Shown one piece after another: positions 16,485 to 26,111 of a stretch of DNA of 64,000 nucleotides. Below the pieces are notes generated by a model. It ran no database searches. It saw only the letters and a list, made by a program, of their open reading frames with translations, and was not told the DNA's origin. The first letter of the stretch is position 1, and every line of letters begins with the position of its first letter. A program made the position numbers and the translations under genes. The DNA is from Verrucomicrobiota bacterium (GTDB lineage Bacteria > Verrucomicrobiota > Verrucomicrobiia > CAIQCK01), in assembly GCA_026397915.1 (NCBI GenBank), contig JAPLTX010000014.1, positions 1 through 64,000 on the forward strand. Reading direction: 5' to 3'.

Positions 16485-18071
16485 TCAACTCACCATCTTC
16501 CCCTGCAACACGGGCCGCTTGCGGGAGCCGATGCTGGCGACGAACTCGATCGCGACCTTGTTGCCGTCAAAACGGCAGGTAACGGTGTCGTGGTGCGGGG
16601 TTTCGTAATAGCGCCATGTCATCTCGAAGGTGTTCTCGTTCTTCCATGTGCCGCTGGCGGCGAGTTTGGATTTGGTGCCGCGCTTGGGGGCGCCACCGGA
16701 GATGAGTCGCGGCGGAGTGCCGGGCAGGGCGGTCTCGCCGCGTTGCCATCGCTCGATGCCGCAAGCGATGGGATGGGTGGTGTGGGCGTCCTTGAACGTG
16801 ACGACGCAGCCATCTTTGCGGAAAGCGAACGAGGTGCTTTGCAGACCGAGGTTGTTGGTTTCGAGCTTGAAGGTCTTGCCGGAAACGCGGGCGGCTGTCG
16901 GAGACGATGTCTGTCCTTTCGGCAATGTCAGCGCAAGGGAGGAGAGTGTTTGCTGCAACCGCGCCTGAGTCTGCGGGTCGGTGGGCAACGGTTTCTCCTT
17001 CATCGCGGGTAGCAAATGTTCCCAGACAAGGTCGAGTTCGCCCTGCATGCTCTTGCTCTCGCTGGTGATCGCAATCACCGCGTCCTGATCGGGCATGACG
17101 ATGGTGAACTGGCCGAACGCGCCGTCGCCGCGGTAGGCGTTATGCTGGGCGCGCCAGAACTGGTAGCAATAACCCTGCAACCAGTCGTTCTGTGCGTTTG
17201 GACGGGCTGGCTTGGCGGGCAACGGCTGCTGAATCTTGAACGTCGTCGCTTCCTCGACCCATTTCGCGGGCAGGATTTGGCGATCTTTCCAGCAACCCTT
17301 TTGCAGATACAACTGGCCGAACTTCGCGAGCCCTTCGGTCTGGATGCTCAGTCCCCAGCCACCGGTGCAGATGCCGCGCGGGCAGGTTTCCCACGTCGGC
17401 CCTTCGATGCCGAGCGGTTCGAACAGCCGCAGCTTGAGGTAGGCGATGATTCTCTGGCCGGTAAGTTTCTGGACGATGGCCGAACACATGTAGGTGGCGG
17501 CGCTGTTATAGACGAACTTCGTCCCCGGCGCGTACGGGATGGGCCAGTCGAAAAACGCCTTCGCCCAGTTGTCGTGCTTCACAACCTCGAACGTTGGGTC
17601 TTTCTCGTGACCGACCGACATCGAGAGCAGGTCTTTCACGCGCAGCGCGGCGAGATTGTCGCTGATCTTGTCGGGCAGGTCTTTGGGGAAGAACGACACG
17701 ACCTTGTCGTCCACGGTGAGTCGGCCTTCCGCGACGGCGAAACCGACGGCGGTGGAGGTGAAGCTCTTGCTCATCGAATACATCGTGTGATTGAACTGCG
17801 GCGCGTAAGGCGACCACCAGCCTTCGGCGATGACGCGGCCGTGACGGACGAGCATGAAGCTGTGCAGCTCGTGTTTGGCCGCCGCCATCGCGTCAAGGAA
17901 CGCGAGGATGGCCAACGATGACACGCCTTCCGCTTCCGGTGTGCTGCGCGGGAGCCTTTTGCCGCCGGCCGCGCGCGCGGCTGCGCTGGAAGACGGAATG
18001 AAGCTGATGAAGCCGAGACCGGCCGCGCCGAAGCCGAGTTGTTTGAGGAACGTCCTGCGGTTCGCTGTCAT
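16485..18071 (-). CDS. Tat-exported serine hydrolase of the beta-lactamase/class C family
   Basis: 528 residues. Tat signal NRRTFLKQLGFGAAGLGF at the N-terminus. Catalytic motifs of the class C beta-lactamase/esterase fold: SMSK (SxxK nucleophile and base) in HTMYSMSKSFTSTAVGFAVA and YNS (YxN) in FVYNSAATYMCSA. The enzyme domain ends near residue 370; the remaining 150 residues are beta-rich and may form a lipocalin-like C-terminal domain as in several serine hydrolases of this family. Likely a periplasmic esterase, amidase or D-aminopeptidase; a true beta-lactamase is less likely given the context. The open frame continues to 19127, but that part is antisense to the next gene. It is divergent from the 289-residue gene. 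Confidence 0.85.
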   Translation of the reverse strand: MTANRRTFLKQLGFGAAGLGFISFIPSSSAAARAAGGKRLPRSTPEAEGVSSLAILAFLDAMAAAKHELHSFMLVRHGRVIAEGWWSPYAPQFNHTMYSMSKSFTSTAVGFAVAEGRLTVDDKVVSFFPKDLPDKISDNLAALRVKDLLSMSVGHEKDPTFEVVKHDNWAKAFFDWPIPYAPGTKFVYNSAATYMCSAIVQKLTGQRIIAYLKLRLFEPLGIEGPTWETCPRGICTGGWGLSIQTEGLAKFGQLYLQKGCWKDRQILPAKWVEEATTFKIQQPLPAKPARPNAQNDWLQGYCYQFWRAQHNAYRGDGAFGQFTIVMPDQDAVIAITSESKSMQGELDLVWEHLLPAMKEKPLPTDPQTQARLQQTLSSLALTLPKGQTSSPTAARVSGKTFKLETNNLGLQSTSFAFRKDGCVVTFKDAHTTHPIACGIERWQRGETALPGTPPRLISGGAPKRGTKSKLAASGTWKNENTFEMTWRYYETPHHDTVTCRFDGNKVAIEFVASIGSRKRPVLQGKMVS

Positions 18072-18251
18072 GGCGGAGAGGATTTCCTCATCGCCGGCGA
18101 AATTCAAGCCTGAGCCGCAAGCATTCAGCACGAAAACCAAAGCGATGCCGGCAAGGACGCCAGCGCTACGGTCAACTTCGGTTTCGGATTGAACCGCGCC
18201 GCCATCTCTGGCACTACACTGGGGCATTGCCATGCCTTCGGCACTGACGCC

Positions 18252-19121
18252 ATGAAAACGCTGCTTCTCGCCGCCTCCCTTGCAACCACTTCCCTCTCGT
18301 TTGCCGCAGGCCCGAAGCCCGGCCCGCCTGACATTGTCACCATCGAGACGCGCGACTTGAAGGTGGAGTTTGCCGGCGACCGCGCCTGGACGATCCATCG
18401 CATTTATTTCAAGGGTGAACTGACCGGCGACAAGAACGGTTTCTACGGGACCGTCTTTTCGGCGGAAGGCGGTAAGTGGATCGGCACGGGGCACAACGAA
18501 GGCGGCATCGAGTTGGTCAAGAGCGTCACGTTGACTGTGGACGGCCAACCGCGCGACCTCGCCGACAAGGCCGTCTATCGCGGTCAGCGCGCGGAGATTC
18601 ACAAGCACTCGATGATGGGGCCGCTGGCGCTCGAAGCGACCTACATCGTGACGGACGACTGCGTGTTGGAGCGGCATCGCTACGAAGTCACCGCCGACGT
18701 GAAGATCGGCATACTCTACGCTTTCATGCACTGCTGGCTGCCGCGGACGACGGAGTGGATCGCCGAGAAGGCCGACGGTAACGTGGTCGAGGGCAAGTTT
18801 GACAACAGCGGTGATTTCAAACTCAAGGATGACGCGAAGTGGACGGCGCTCTATGACCCGGTGAACCACCGCGCCATGCTCGCGTGGTATCCGAAGCCGC
18901 TCGTGGGCCAGAACATCAAGACGGGCTACTGGGACAAGACCGTTTATCACAAGCTCTACAACCATATTTACTCGCACGCGGTGGTGGCCGGCGGCACGAA
19001 GTTCGAGGCGGCGGTCATTGTGCGCGGCGTTGAGGCCGATGCCTCGTCGTGGAAGCAGGCCGCCAAGGCACTCGCGGCAGAAACGAAGGCCCGCTACGAG
19101 AAGAACGAGATCAAGTTTTGA
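18252..19121 (+). CDS. Secreted protein of unknown function
   Basis: 289 residues from ATG 18252, with a clear signal peptide (MKTLLLAASLATTSLSFAAG). The mature protein is rich in beta-strand patterns (IVTIETRDLKVEFAGDRAWT, GIELVKSVTLTVDG, ALEATYIVTDDCVLERHRYE) with conserved-looking Trp, His and Tyr, suggesting a galactose-mutarotase-like or jelly-roll beta-sandwich. I do not recognise the family. It is the first gene of a run on the plus strand: the dipeptidase starts 20 bp later, then the oxidoreductase 17 bp after that, so it is probably part of the same transcript. It might bind or modify the cluster's substrate (inference from position only). Confidence 0.7.
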   Translation: MKTLLLAASLATTSLSFAAGPKPGPPDIVTIETRDLKVEFAGDRAWTIHRIYFKGELTGDKNGFYGTVFSAEGGKWIGTGHNEGGIELVKSVTLTVDGQPRDLADKAVYRGQRAEIHKHSMMGPLALEATYIVTDDCVLERHRYEVTADVKIGILYAFMHCWLPRTTEWIAEKADGNVVEGKFDNSGDFKLKDDAKWTALYDPVNHRAMLAWYPKPLVGQNIKTGYWDKTVYHKLYNHIYSHAVVAGGTKFEAAVIVRGVEADASSWKQAAKALAAETKARYEKNEIKF

Positions 19122-19141
19122 ACCCAAAGGAGATTGAAGCC

Positions 19142-20500
19142 ATGAGCATCGAGAACCTGTCCCGCCGCCGTTTCCTCAAAAACTCCGCCGGCGTGGTGCT
19201 GCTCGGAGCAGCGGCGCAATCGGTCAACATTCGTTCCGCTCGCGCCGCCTCATCGCCGCTCTCGCCGCCGAACGAAAAGATCCAGAAGGCCCGCGAGGTC
19301 GCGCTGTCGGTGTTGAAGCCAAGCCAGAAAGACTTGGAGCACGGCCTCGAACTCCACGCCAACTCGCTCGTGTTCGAGTCCTACGGGTTCTCGCCGCGGT
19401 GCGCGGTGGATGGCGACGCGTTTCGCGCGGCGGTCGAGGCTGGCGCGTCGGACGCGGAACTGGTGGACTTGCGCGAAGAGATGTCCATGACGCGCAGCGC
19501 CACCAACGCGGCGGAGCGGAAGGAATTTCTGGAGGCGTTCCGCGCGGCGGGCGTGACGTGCATTTTCCAGAACGCCGGCGAGGAGGGCAACGACCCGATG
19601 CGGCTCATCAAGCGGCTCGCGCGGTTCACGTTCACGACCGATGTTCTACACGACGAGTTCTTCAAGGCCGTGAAGCCCGACGACATCGTTGCTGCGAAGA
19701 AGCAGGGCAAGCTTTGCCTCTACTTCACTGCCAATGGCGTGCCGCTGCGGCAGCATTGGAACAACGTCCGCGACGAGTTGGGCTTCATCCGCATCTTCCA
19801 CCAGCTGGGCATCCGCATGATGCATCTGACCTACAACCGCCGCAATCCGCTCGGCGACGGTTGCGGCGAGCCGAACGACGGCGGGCTGAGCGATTTCGGC
19901 CGCGCGGCCATCGAGGAGATGAACCGCGTCGGCGTCATCGTGGACGTGGCCCACACCGGCTGGCGCACGAGCCTCGAAGCGGCGAAGACGTCGAAGAAGC
20001 CGATGGTCGCGAGCCACACGACCGCGGCGTCGCTGCACCGGCATTTCCGCGGCAAGCCCGACGAGGTCATCCGCGCCATCTGCGACACTGGCGGGCTGGC
20101 GGGCGTCTGCTGCATCCCGCGCTTCCTCGGCGGCGCGGGCGACATCAGCGTGTTCCTGAACCACATCGAATACATCGTTAAGAAGTTCGGCGCCGACCAC
20201 ACTGCCATCGGCATGGATGTGGGCTACTCGTCGCGTAACGAGGAAGCCGAGCGCAAGAAGGTGCCTAAACGAGCCGACGGTCGCTCCGCGTTGTCGCTGT
20301 CGGGCGCGCGTTGGGAACATCTCTGGCCGCCGGACATCGCCAAGACCGCGCCGCACGCCGAGCAGAGCTTGGCGTGGACGAACTGGCCGATGTTCACCGT
20401 CGGCATGGTCCAGCGCGGCTTCAAGGACGACGACATCCGAAAGATCCTCGGTGGCAACATCCTCCGCGTCGCGCGAGCGAATTTTGCGTTAGGAACATGA
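19142..20500 (+). CDS. Tat-exported membrane dipeptidase (peptidase family M19)
   Basis: 452 residues. Tat signal SRRRFLKNSAGVVLLGAAAQ. The rest is a renal-dipeptidase TIM barrel: RMMHLTYNRRNPLGDGCGEP, GLSDFGRAAIEEMNRVGVIVD followed by VAHTG, KKPMVASHTTA with a metal-site His, and HTAIGMDVGYSS near the C-terminus. M19 enzymes use two zinc ions to cleave dipeptides, including D-amino-acid ones, and some act on beta-lactams. AAAGGAG lies about 10 nt before ATG 19142; the upstream part of the frame overlaps the previous gene. The TGA stop overlaps an ATG at 20497, so translation probably continues into the oxidoreductase gene. In this setting it may recycle peptides or be a re-tasked amidohydrolase. 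Confidence 0.86.
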   Translation: MSIENLSRRRFLKNSAGVVLLGAAAQSVNIRSARAASSPLSPPNEKIQKAREVALSVLKPSQKDLEHGLELHANSLVFESYGFSPRCAVDGDAFRAAVEAGASDAELVDLREEMSMTRSATNAAERKEFLEAFRAAGVTCIFQNAGEEGNDPMRLIKRLARFTFTTDVLHDEFFKAVKPDDIVAAKKQGKLCLYFTANGVPLRQHWNNVRDELGFIRIFHQLGIRMMHLTYNRRNPLGDGCGEPNDGGLSDFGRAAIEEMNRVGVIVDVAHTGWRTSLEAAKTSKKPMVASHTTAASLHRHFRGKPDEVIRAICDTGGLAGVCCIPRFLGGAGDISVFLNHIEYIVKKFGADHTAIGMDVGYSSRNEEAERKKVPKRADGRSALSLSGARWEHLWPPDIAKTAPHAEQSLAWTNWPMFTVGMVQRGFKDDDIRKILGGNILRVARANFALGT

Positions 20501-20517
20501 AAATCCAGGAGAACACC

Positions 20518-21696
20518 ATGAGCAATCAACCGATGGATCGTCGTGATTTTGTCCGTAGCATGGGCGCGGGGTCTTTGGGGGCGTTAGTGAGCGGCGCGCT
20601 CGTCGCCAACGCCGCCGAGAGCACGAAGGCGGAGAAGAAATGGCAGCCGGTTTCCGACCGCAAGATCCGTGTCGGCATCGTCGGCTATGGCGTGTGTCGG
20701 TTCGGCGCGCAGTTTGGCTTTCAGGATCATCCGAACGTGCAGGTCGTCGCGGTGAGCGATCTGTTCGCCGACCGGCGCGAGGCGTTGGCGAAGGCATGTC
20801 GTTGCGCGAAGACTTACGAGTCGCTGGAGGTGCTGGTGAAGGATCCCACCATCGAGGCAGTGTTCGTGGCCACCGACGCGCCCAGCCACGCGCGGCATTG
20901 CATGGAGGCACTCAATCACGGCAAGCATGTGATGTCGGCCGTGCCGGCGGTGCTGGGTTCCATCGAAGACGCCGCGCAACTGGTGGAGACGGTGAGGAAG
21001 ACCGGCTTGAAATATATGATGGCCGAGACGAGCTACTATCGCGCCGATTGCCACGCGATGCGGACGATCTATCGCGCGGGCGGCTTGGGGCGGATTGTCT
21101 ACTCGGAGGGCGAGTATTATCACCACAGCACGAGCCAGATCGGTTCCTACAAGGACTGGCGCGTAGGCCTGCCGCCGCTCTGGTATCCGACGCACTCGAC
21201 GGCTTACTACGTCGGCGTGACGGGCAAACGCTTCACGTCGGTTTCCTGCCAGGGCTTTCGCGGCGCAGCGACGAAATACCAACCCGGCGGCAACAAATAC
21301 AACAACCCGTTCGCGGATGAGATCGCGCTCTTCCAGACGAGCGAAGGCGGCGCGTCGCGGATGCTGATGGCTCACAGCACGCAGGGGCTGGTATCGGAAA
21401 CGGGCCGCGTGTTCGGCGAGCGTGGTTGGTTTGACGCCACAGGTTATCACGGTGCCGAGAAGAAACTGCCTGATACGGAGCGTCCGCCATTGCCGCCGGG
21501 TGTAGCGGCTGGCGGACACGGTGGTTCGCACGGCCAGTTGACGCACGAGTTCATCAGCGCAATTCTTGAAAATCGTCAGCCGGCCGTGAGCATCTACGAG
21601 GCACTGGCGATGACGGTTTCCGGCATCGTCGCGCATCAGTCAGCGCTCAAGGACGGCGAGAGTTTGAAAGTCCCGCAGTTCGACCCGAAGGCATGA
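20518..21696 (+). CDS. Tat-exported Gfo/Idh/MocA-family oxidoreductase
   Basis: 392 residues from ATG 20518 (AGGAG 8 nt upstream); ATG 20497 is an alternative adding seven residues. The Tat signal MDRRDFVRSMGAGSLGALVS is followed by a Rossmann fold (RKIRVGIVGYGVCRFGAQFG, a GxGxxG-like turn with one glycine changed to cysteine), VFVATDAPSHARHCMEAL, and the family motif GKHVMSAVPAVLGS in place of EKP. The catalytic-side segment MAETSYYRADCHAMR follows. Such Tat-signal members in Planctomycetota and Verrucomicrobiota probably use a tightly bound NAD(P) in the periplasm to act on sugars. The lost third glycine and the missing Lys of EKP make the chemistry uncertain. Same transcript as the dipeptidase, by spacing. 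Confidence 0.82.
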   Translation: MSNQPMDRRDFVRSMGAGSLGALVSGALVANAAESTKAEKKWQPVSDRKIRVGIVGYGVCRFGAQFGFQDHPNVQVVAVSDLFADRREALAKACRCAKTYESLEVLVKDPTIEAVFVATDAPSHARHCMEALNHGKHVMSAVPAVLGSIEDAAQLVETVRKTGLKYMMAETSYYRADCHAMRTIYRAGGLGRIVYSEGEYYHHSTSQIGSYKDWRVGLPPLWYPTHSTAYYVGVTGKRFTSVSCQGFRGAATKYQPGGNKYNNPFADEIALFQTSEGGASRMLMAHSTQGLVSETGRVFGERGWFDATGYHGAEKKLPDTERPPLPPGVAAGGHGGSHGQLTHEFISAILENRQPAVSIYEALAMTVSGIVAHQSALKDGESLKVPQFDPKA

Positions 21697-21722
21697 TCGA
21701 AGGATCGCTACTCCGACAAAAC

Positions 21723-22931
21723 ATGAAAATCAAAAGCTCTATCGCTCCCGCCTTCGCTTGGCTCGCGCTTGCCACGGCCATCGCGGCCGCACCCTACGAC
21801 CATGACGCGAATCTGGCCGAGGAATTCCGGTCACGCGACGGGCTGCCGAACTTCTTCGCGAAGCTGCAGGCGAGCGGGCCGGTGCGGATCGCTTATCTGG
21901 GCGGCAGCATCACGGCGGCGGCGGGATGGCGGCCCAAGACGCTGACTTGGTTCAAGGCGCAATATCCCCAAGCACAGATCGTCGAGATCAATGCCGCCAT
22001 TTCCGGCACCGGCTCCGACTACGGCGCCTGTCGGCTGCGCAGCGATGTGCTCGCAAAGAATCCCGATCTCGTTTTCCTCGAATGCCGGGTCAACGGCGGT
22101 GGCGGATTTGAACGGCAATCCGTCGAAGGCATCGTCCGGCAGATTTGGAAGGCAAACCCGCACACCGACATCTGCTTCGTCTATACGATCGGCCAGTGGA
22201 TGCTGCCGGAACTGCAAGCGGGGAAGAACACGCCTTTCGGCCGGGCAATGGAAATCGTCGCGAACACCTACGGCATCCCGACCATTGATCTCGGCGTGGA
22301 GATCGCCAAGCGCGAGAAGGAAGGGACCCTCGTGTTCAAGAGCAGCACGCCGGTGGAAGGCAAGCTGGTGTTCTCGGCCGATGGCGTCCATCCGGGCGAT
22401 GCGGGTCACGACCTCTATCGCGACATCATCGGCCGTTCGATGCTGAAGATGAAAGCAACCAGCCCCACTCAAGCCCACGTGTTGCCGGCACCGCTGGAAG
22501 CCGCCAACTGGCAGACCGCGTCACTGCTGCCCATCACCAACGCCGTGCTCAGCGCGGGATGGACGCCCGTGGATACCTTCAAGGATGCCGTTTATACCGA
22601 CGACAGAGGGCGCACTCACGACATGCTGCGCGGCGCCGTGAAATGCAATCGGGCCGGCGAAACTATCACCGTGAAATGGAATGGCACCACGGTGGGCATG
22701 AGCGACATTCCCTATGGCGAGGCACGCGTCATCGAAGCGGTCATAGACGGTGGCAAGCCCGTGACGATGAAACGCCTTCCGACCCGGGAGGTCCGCAAGC
22801 ATGCCCGTTTCTGGTATCTGCCCGAACAAGCGCCGGGGTTGCACACGGTGACGTTCACGACGAAAACGATTCCGGAAGGCACTTGGTTTTATGCCGGGCA
22901 GTTGCTCATCGTCGGCACACCGGTGAAATGA
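21723..22931 (+). CDS. Secreted SGNH/GDSL-type esterase
   Basis: 402 residues from ATG 21723 with a signal peptide (MKIKSSIAPAFAWLALATAI). The SGNH hydrolase domain has a block I nucleophile GGSIT in VRIAYLGGSITAAAGWRPKT, a block II-like glycine in AISGTGSDYGACR, a block III region FLECRVNGGGG, and block V DGVHP with catalytic Asp and His. The block I form GGSIT is typical of carbohydrate esterase-like SGNH proteins. A C-terminal beta-sandwich (residues about 260-402) may bind carbohydrate. Probably an O-acetyl or other ester hydrolase on polysaccharide side groups. An in-frame ATG at 21693 overlaps the previous stop; the signal peptide favours 21723. The 119-bp gap after it holds a possible promoter for the ceramidase-like genes. 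Confidence 0.82.
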   Translation: MKIKSSIAPAFAWLALATAIAAAPYDHDANLAEEFRSRDGLPNFFAKLQASGPVRIAYLGGSITAAAGWRPKTLTWFKAQYPQAQIVEINAAISGTGSDYGACRLRSDVLAKNPDLVFLECRVNGGGGFERQSVEGIVRQIWKANPHTDICFVYTIGQWMLPELQAGKNTPFGRAMEIVANTYGIPTIDLGVEIAKREKEGTLVFKSSTPVEGKLVFSADGVHPGDAGHDLYRDIIGRSMLKMKATSPTQAHVLPAPLEAANWQTASLLPITNAVLSAGWTPVDTFKDAVYTDDRGRTHDMLRGAVKCNRAGETITVKWNGTTVGMSDIPYGEARVIEAVIDGGKPVTMKRLPTREVRKHARFWYLPEQAPGLHTVTFTTKTIPEGTWFYAGQLLIVGTPVK

Positions 22932-22986
22932 CGGGAATTGAGTTCAACACGTTTTCCTCCAACCAGAATCGCACGCAAGGCTGGGT

Positions 22987-23016
22987 TTGCCGTCGGTGAC
23001 TCCGTCGTGGTAGGAA
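22987..23016 (+). promoter_or_regulatory. Possible promoter of the ceramidase-like cluster
   Basis: TTGCCG (22987-22992), 18-nt spacer, TAGGAA (23011-23016), 34 nt before the ATG at 23051. The spacing matches the other 18-nt promoters in the window, but the hexamers are weaker. Confidence 0.3.
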
Positions 23017-23050
23017 TTACGCGTGCGTTAGCTCTTCAAAAGGTGACACC

Positions 23051-24523
23051 ATGAGACGACCGTCGAAGACACTCATTCCGAAACGGCTCCTCCTTCCAGA
23101 AATCATTTGTGCGGTTGCCATCGCCCTCGCGGCTGCCATCGCTCCGGCCGCCGAACTGCGCATCGGCGCGGCCACCATCAGCATCACGCCAGACAAACCG
23201 ATCGCGCTCGCCGGGCAGTTCAATACCCGCATCTCGCGCGGCGTGGACAACCCGATCACCGCCACCGCCGTCGCCATCGAGGCGCGCGAGGGCGGACGCA
23301 GCGTGGACCAGGCGATCCTGCTCTCATGCGACATCGTGGTGTTTTTCCCGGCGATTCCCCAGCCGCTGCGCGAGCGGCTGCACGCGAAACTGCCGGACTT
23401 CGATCCGCACAAGCTGGTCATGACCGCCACGCATACTCACACCTCGGCGGTCACCGAGGAAGGCACTTACAGCATCCCGAAAGATGGCGTGATGCAGCCA
23501 AGCGAGTATGCCGCGTTTTTGCTGGACCGGCTCGCGGAGGTCTGCGTGCGCGCATGGAATCAGCGGAAACCCGGTGGCGTGAGTTGGGGTTTGGGCCATG
23601 CGGTGGTCGGCCACAACCGCCGCGCCGTTTATGCGGACGGCACGGCGAAGATGTATGGCTCCACCAACGTCCCGGAGTTCCGCGGCATCGAAGGCGGCGA
23701 GGACCATGGTCTGGAGATGCTCTTCTTTTGGAACAAACAGAACAAGTTGCTGGCAACGGGCATCAACGTGGAATGTCCCTCGCAGGAGGTCGAATCCCGC
23801 TCGACCATCAACGCCGACTTCTGGCACGACGTGCGCGAGCAATTGCACGCCGGCCTCGCGAAAGACCTCTTCGTGCTCGGCTGGCCGGGCGCGTGCGGCG
23901 ACATCTCGCCGCACCGGATGTATCGCAAGGCCGCCGAGGAACGGATGCTGAAGTTGCGCGGGTTGGCTTGCACGCAGGACATCGGCCGCCGCATCGCGCG
24001 CGAAGTTACCGACGTTTGCGAACTGGCCCGGCGCGACATCCGCGCGGACGTTCCCTTCGCGCACAAGGTGGAAAACCTCGCCCTGCCAGTGCGCAAGGTG
24101 ACCGAGAAGGAAGTGGCGGAGGCGCAGAAGGAAATCGAGACGTTGAAGAAGCGAGGCGACAAGAGCCGTCGTGGCGCGTGGTTTCAGGCGACGGTTGACC
24201 GCTACCGCACACAGGACAAGGAACCGACCTTCACCGTCGAGGTGCATGTCCTGCGAATCGGCGACATTGCCATTGCCACCAATCCATTTGAGTTGTTCCA
24301 CGACTACGGCGCGCAGATGAAAGCCCGCAGCAAGGCCGAGCAGACGTTCGTCATCGAACTGACCGGCGGCTGGGGCCGCTACCTGCCGACGGCGCGCGCG
24401 GTGGTGGGCGGCGGTTACAGCGCGGTGGTCCAGAGCAACATGGTCGGCCCCGAAGGCGGCCAAGTGCTGGTGGACCGCACCGTGGAGATGATCGGCGAGC
24501 TTTGGAAACCGACGACGAAGTAG
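23051..24523 (+). CDS. Secreted neutral/alkaline ceramidase-like amidase, paralog 1
   Basis: 490 residues with signal peptide and a mature start at AAELRIGAATISITPD. The N-terminal domain of neutral, non-lysosomal ceramidases is recognised by GAATISITPD, LLSCDIV, and the zinc-site segment MTATHTHTS. The neutral ceramidase nucleophile motif GDVSPN appears here as GDISPH with S286 kept. GHNRRAVYADGTAKMYG and the C-terminal VGPEGGQVLVDRTVEMI are shared with the two paralogs downstream. Known ceramidases hydrolyse the amide of ceramide, but bacterial proteins with only this domain are often of unknown specificity. It may act on N-acyl amino sugars or sphingolipids (inference). AAAAGG lies 7 nt before the start. 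First of three tandem copies. Confidence 0.82.
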   Translation: MRRPSKTLIPKRLLLPEIICAVAIALAAAIAPAAELRIGAATISITPDKPIALAGQFNTRISRGVDNPITATAVAIEAREGGRSVDQAILLSCDIVVFFPAIPQPLRERLHAKLPDFDPHKLVMTATHTHTSAVTEEGTYSIPKDGVMQPSEYAAFLLDRLAEVCVRAWNQRKPGGVSWGLGHAVVGHNRRAVYADGTAKMYGSTNVPEFRGIEGGEDHGLEMLFFWNKQNKLLATGINVECPSQEVESRSTINADFWHDVREQLHAGLAKDLFVLGWPGACGDISPHRMYRKAAEERMLKLRGLACTQDIGRRIAREVTDVCELARRDIRADVPFAHKVENLALPVRKVTEKEVAEAQKEIETLKKRGDKSRRGAWFQATVDRYRTQDKEPTFTVEVHVLRIGDIAIATNPFELFHDYGAQMKARSKAEQTFVIELTGGWGRYLPTARAVVGGGYSAVVQSNMVGPEGGQVLVDRTVEMIGELWKPTTK

Positions 24524-24580
24524 CGGCAACCGATGTGTTCTTGATGGTTCAAGCCCAATGGTGATCCAAGAGGCGACATT

Positions 24581-26092
24581 ATGAGACGACGATGCAACAA
24601 GCGGAATAGTGTGATGGCCCTGGCGCTTGCACTGGCTTTCTCGTCGGCTGGCGCATCAGCGGCTGAATTATGGGCCGGTGCCGCGACGACCGACATTACG
24701 CCGGATCGGCCCGTCCCGTTGACCGGCAACTCCTCTGTGCGGATCGCCCGCGAGATACAGAGCCGCCTAACCGCCAACGTGCTGGCCTTGGAGTCGCGCG
24801 AGGGCGACCGCGTTGTGGACCAAGCGATCATGGTTTCGTGCGACCTGTGCGTCATCCGGCCGGGGATTCAGGAAGGGTTCCGCAAACATCTGGCCGGTCG
24901 GCTGCCCGGCTTCGACCTCAACAAGCTTTTCCTGGCCGCGACCCACACCCACGCGGCGCCGGTGATTCTCCAGAACCGGTATGATGAGAAAGATTACGGC
25001 GACGCCATGCAGCCGAAGGAGTATGTGCCGTGGATGTTTCAGCGGATGACCGAGGCGGTCGTGAAGGCTTGGGAGAGCCGGGCGAAGGGTGCCGTGGCTT
25101 GGGGATTGGGCCATGCCGTCGCCGGTCACAATCGCCGCGTGGTCTATAGCGATGGCACGGCGAAAATGTATGGCGCCATGAACATCCCGGAGTTCCGCGG
25201 CATTGAGGGCTACGAGGACCACGGTGTCCATGTCATGTGTTTCTACGACTCGCAGAAGCGGCTCAAGGCGGCCGCCATCACACTCGCCGCGACGGCCCAA
25301 GCTGCGGGCGGTAGCAAGGTCAGCGCCGACTTCTGGCACGATGTGCGCCGGTTGATCCACGAGCGGCACGGCGAGTCCGTGTGCGTGTTGGGATTCTGCG
25401 CCCCGGCCGGCGACCAGACTCCGAGGGCGCACGTGAACAAGAAGAGCGAGGAACGCATGTGCAAGCTGCGCGACCTGACCTACTGCGAGGAGATCGGCCG
25501 CCGCGTTGCCGGCGCGTTCGAGGATGTGGTCGGCGTGATTGCCAAGGATGTCCGCACGGACGTGCCGCTGATCCACCGCGTGCGGCAGGTGGAACTACCG
25601 GCGCGCGTCATCACCGACGCCGAATACGCCGTCGCCAAGAAAGTGTGCGAGGAGGTTGATGTCAGGAAAAAGCGATTGAAGACGGATGCATGGACGCGGC
25701 ACTTCTACGGCTTGGTGGTCGAGCGTTACCTCGCACAGCAGAAAGGCGGCTGGAAAACCTACGCGATGGAGATGCACGTGCTGCGGCTGGGCGACGTGGC
25801 CATCGCCACCAATCCGTTCGAGCTGTTCGTGGACTACGGCGTGCAGATTCAAGCTCGCAGCCCGGCGGTTCAGACATTTTTGATCCAGTTGGCGACCAGC
25901 GGCCCGCAGCCTGCCTACTATGTCCCGACGCCGCGCGCGGTCGCCGGTGGCGCCTTGAATGCCAATCCCTTCACCAACTACAGCGCGACGGCAGCCGCCA
26001 ACATGATCGGCCCCGAAGGCGCCCAAGTGCTGGTGGACCGCACGGTCGAGGCCATCAACGAGCTTTGGAAACCGCCGGCCAAGCAGAACTGA
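24581..26092 (+). CDS. Secreted neutral/alkaline ceramidase-like amidase, paralog 2
   Basis: 503 residues with signal peptide (about 1-26, ending SSAGASAAE). Same domain as paralog 1: AELWAGAATTDITPD, MVSCDLCVI, LAATHTHAAP, GHNRRVVYSDGTAKMYG, and GPEGAQVLVDRTVEAINELW at the end. At the ceramidase nucleophile position this copy has GDQTPR, so threonine replaces serine. It also has an insert near the C-terminus (GPQPAYYVPTPRAV, NPFTNYSATAA). The first ten nucleotides and the ribosome-site region resemble those of paralog 1 (AGGCGACATTATGAGACGAC against AGGTGACACCATGAGACGAC), a trace of tandem duplication. Expected in the periplasm; substrate unknown. Confidence 0.8.
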   Translation: MRRRCNKRNSVMALALALAFSSAGASAAELWAGAATTDITPDRPVPLTGNSSVRIAREIQSRLTANVLALESREGDRVVDQAIMVSCDLCVIRPGIQEGFRKHLAGRLPGFDLNKLFLAATHTHAAPVILQNRYDEKDYGDAMQPKEYVPWMFQRMTEAVVKAWESRAKGAVAWGLGHAVAGHNRRVVYSDGTAKMYGAMNIPEFRGIEGYEDHGVHVMCFYDSQKRLKAAAITLAATAQAAGGSKVSADFWHDVRRLIHERHGESVCVLGFCAPAGDQTPRAHVNKKSEERMCKLRDLTYCEEIGRRVAGAFEDVVGVIAKDVRTDVPLIHRVRQVELPARVITDAEYAVAKKVCEEVDVRKKRLKTDAWTRHFYGLVVERYLAQQKGGWKTYAMEMHVLRLGDVAIATNPFELFVDYGVQIQARSPAVQTFLIQLATSGPQPAYYVPTPRAVAGGALNANPFTNYSATAAANMIGPEGAQVLVDRTVEAINELWKPPAKQN

Positions 26093-26111
26093 GCGCCATT
26101 TCAACACCGCC

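Noticed and set aside
16485..18071. Antibiotic-resistance beta-lactamase
   Set aside because: The SxxK and YxN motifs are shared with esterases and peptidases. The long C-terminal domain and the catabolic context fit those better.
18072..19127. N-terminal extension of the serine hydrolase frame (880 residues in total)
   Set aside because: It is antisense to the secreted 289-residue gene. The Tat signal at 18071 marks the true start.
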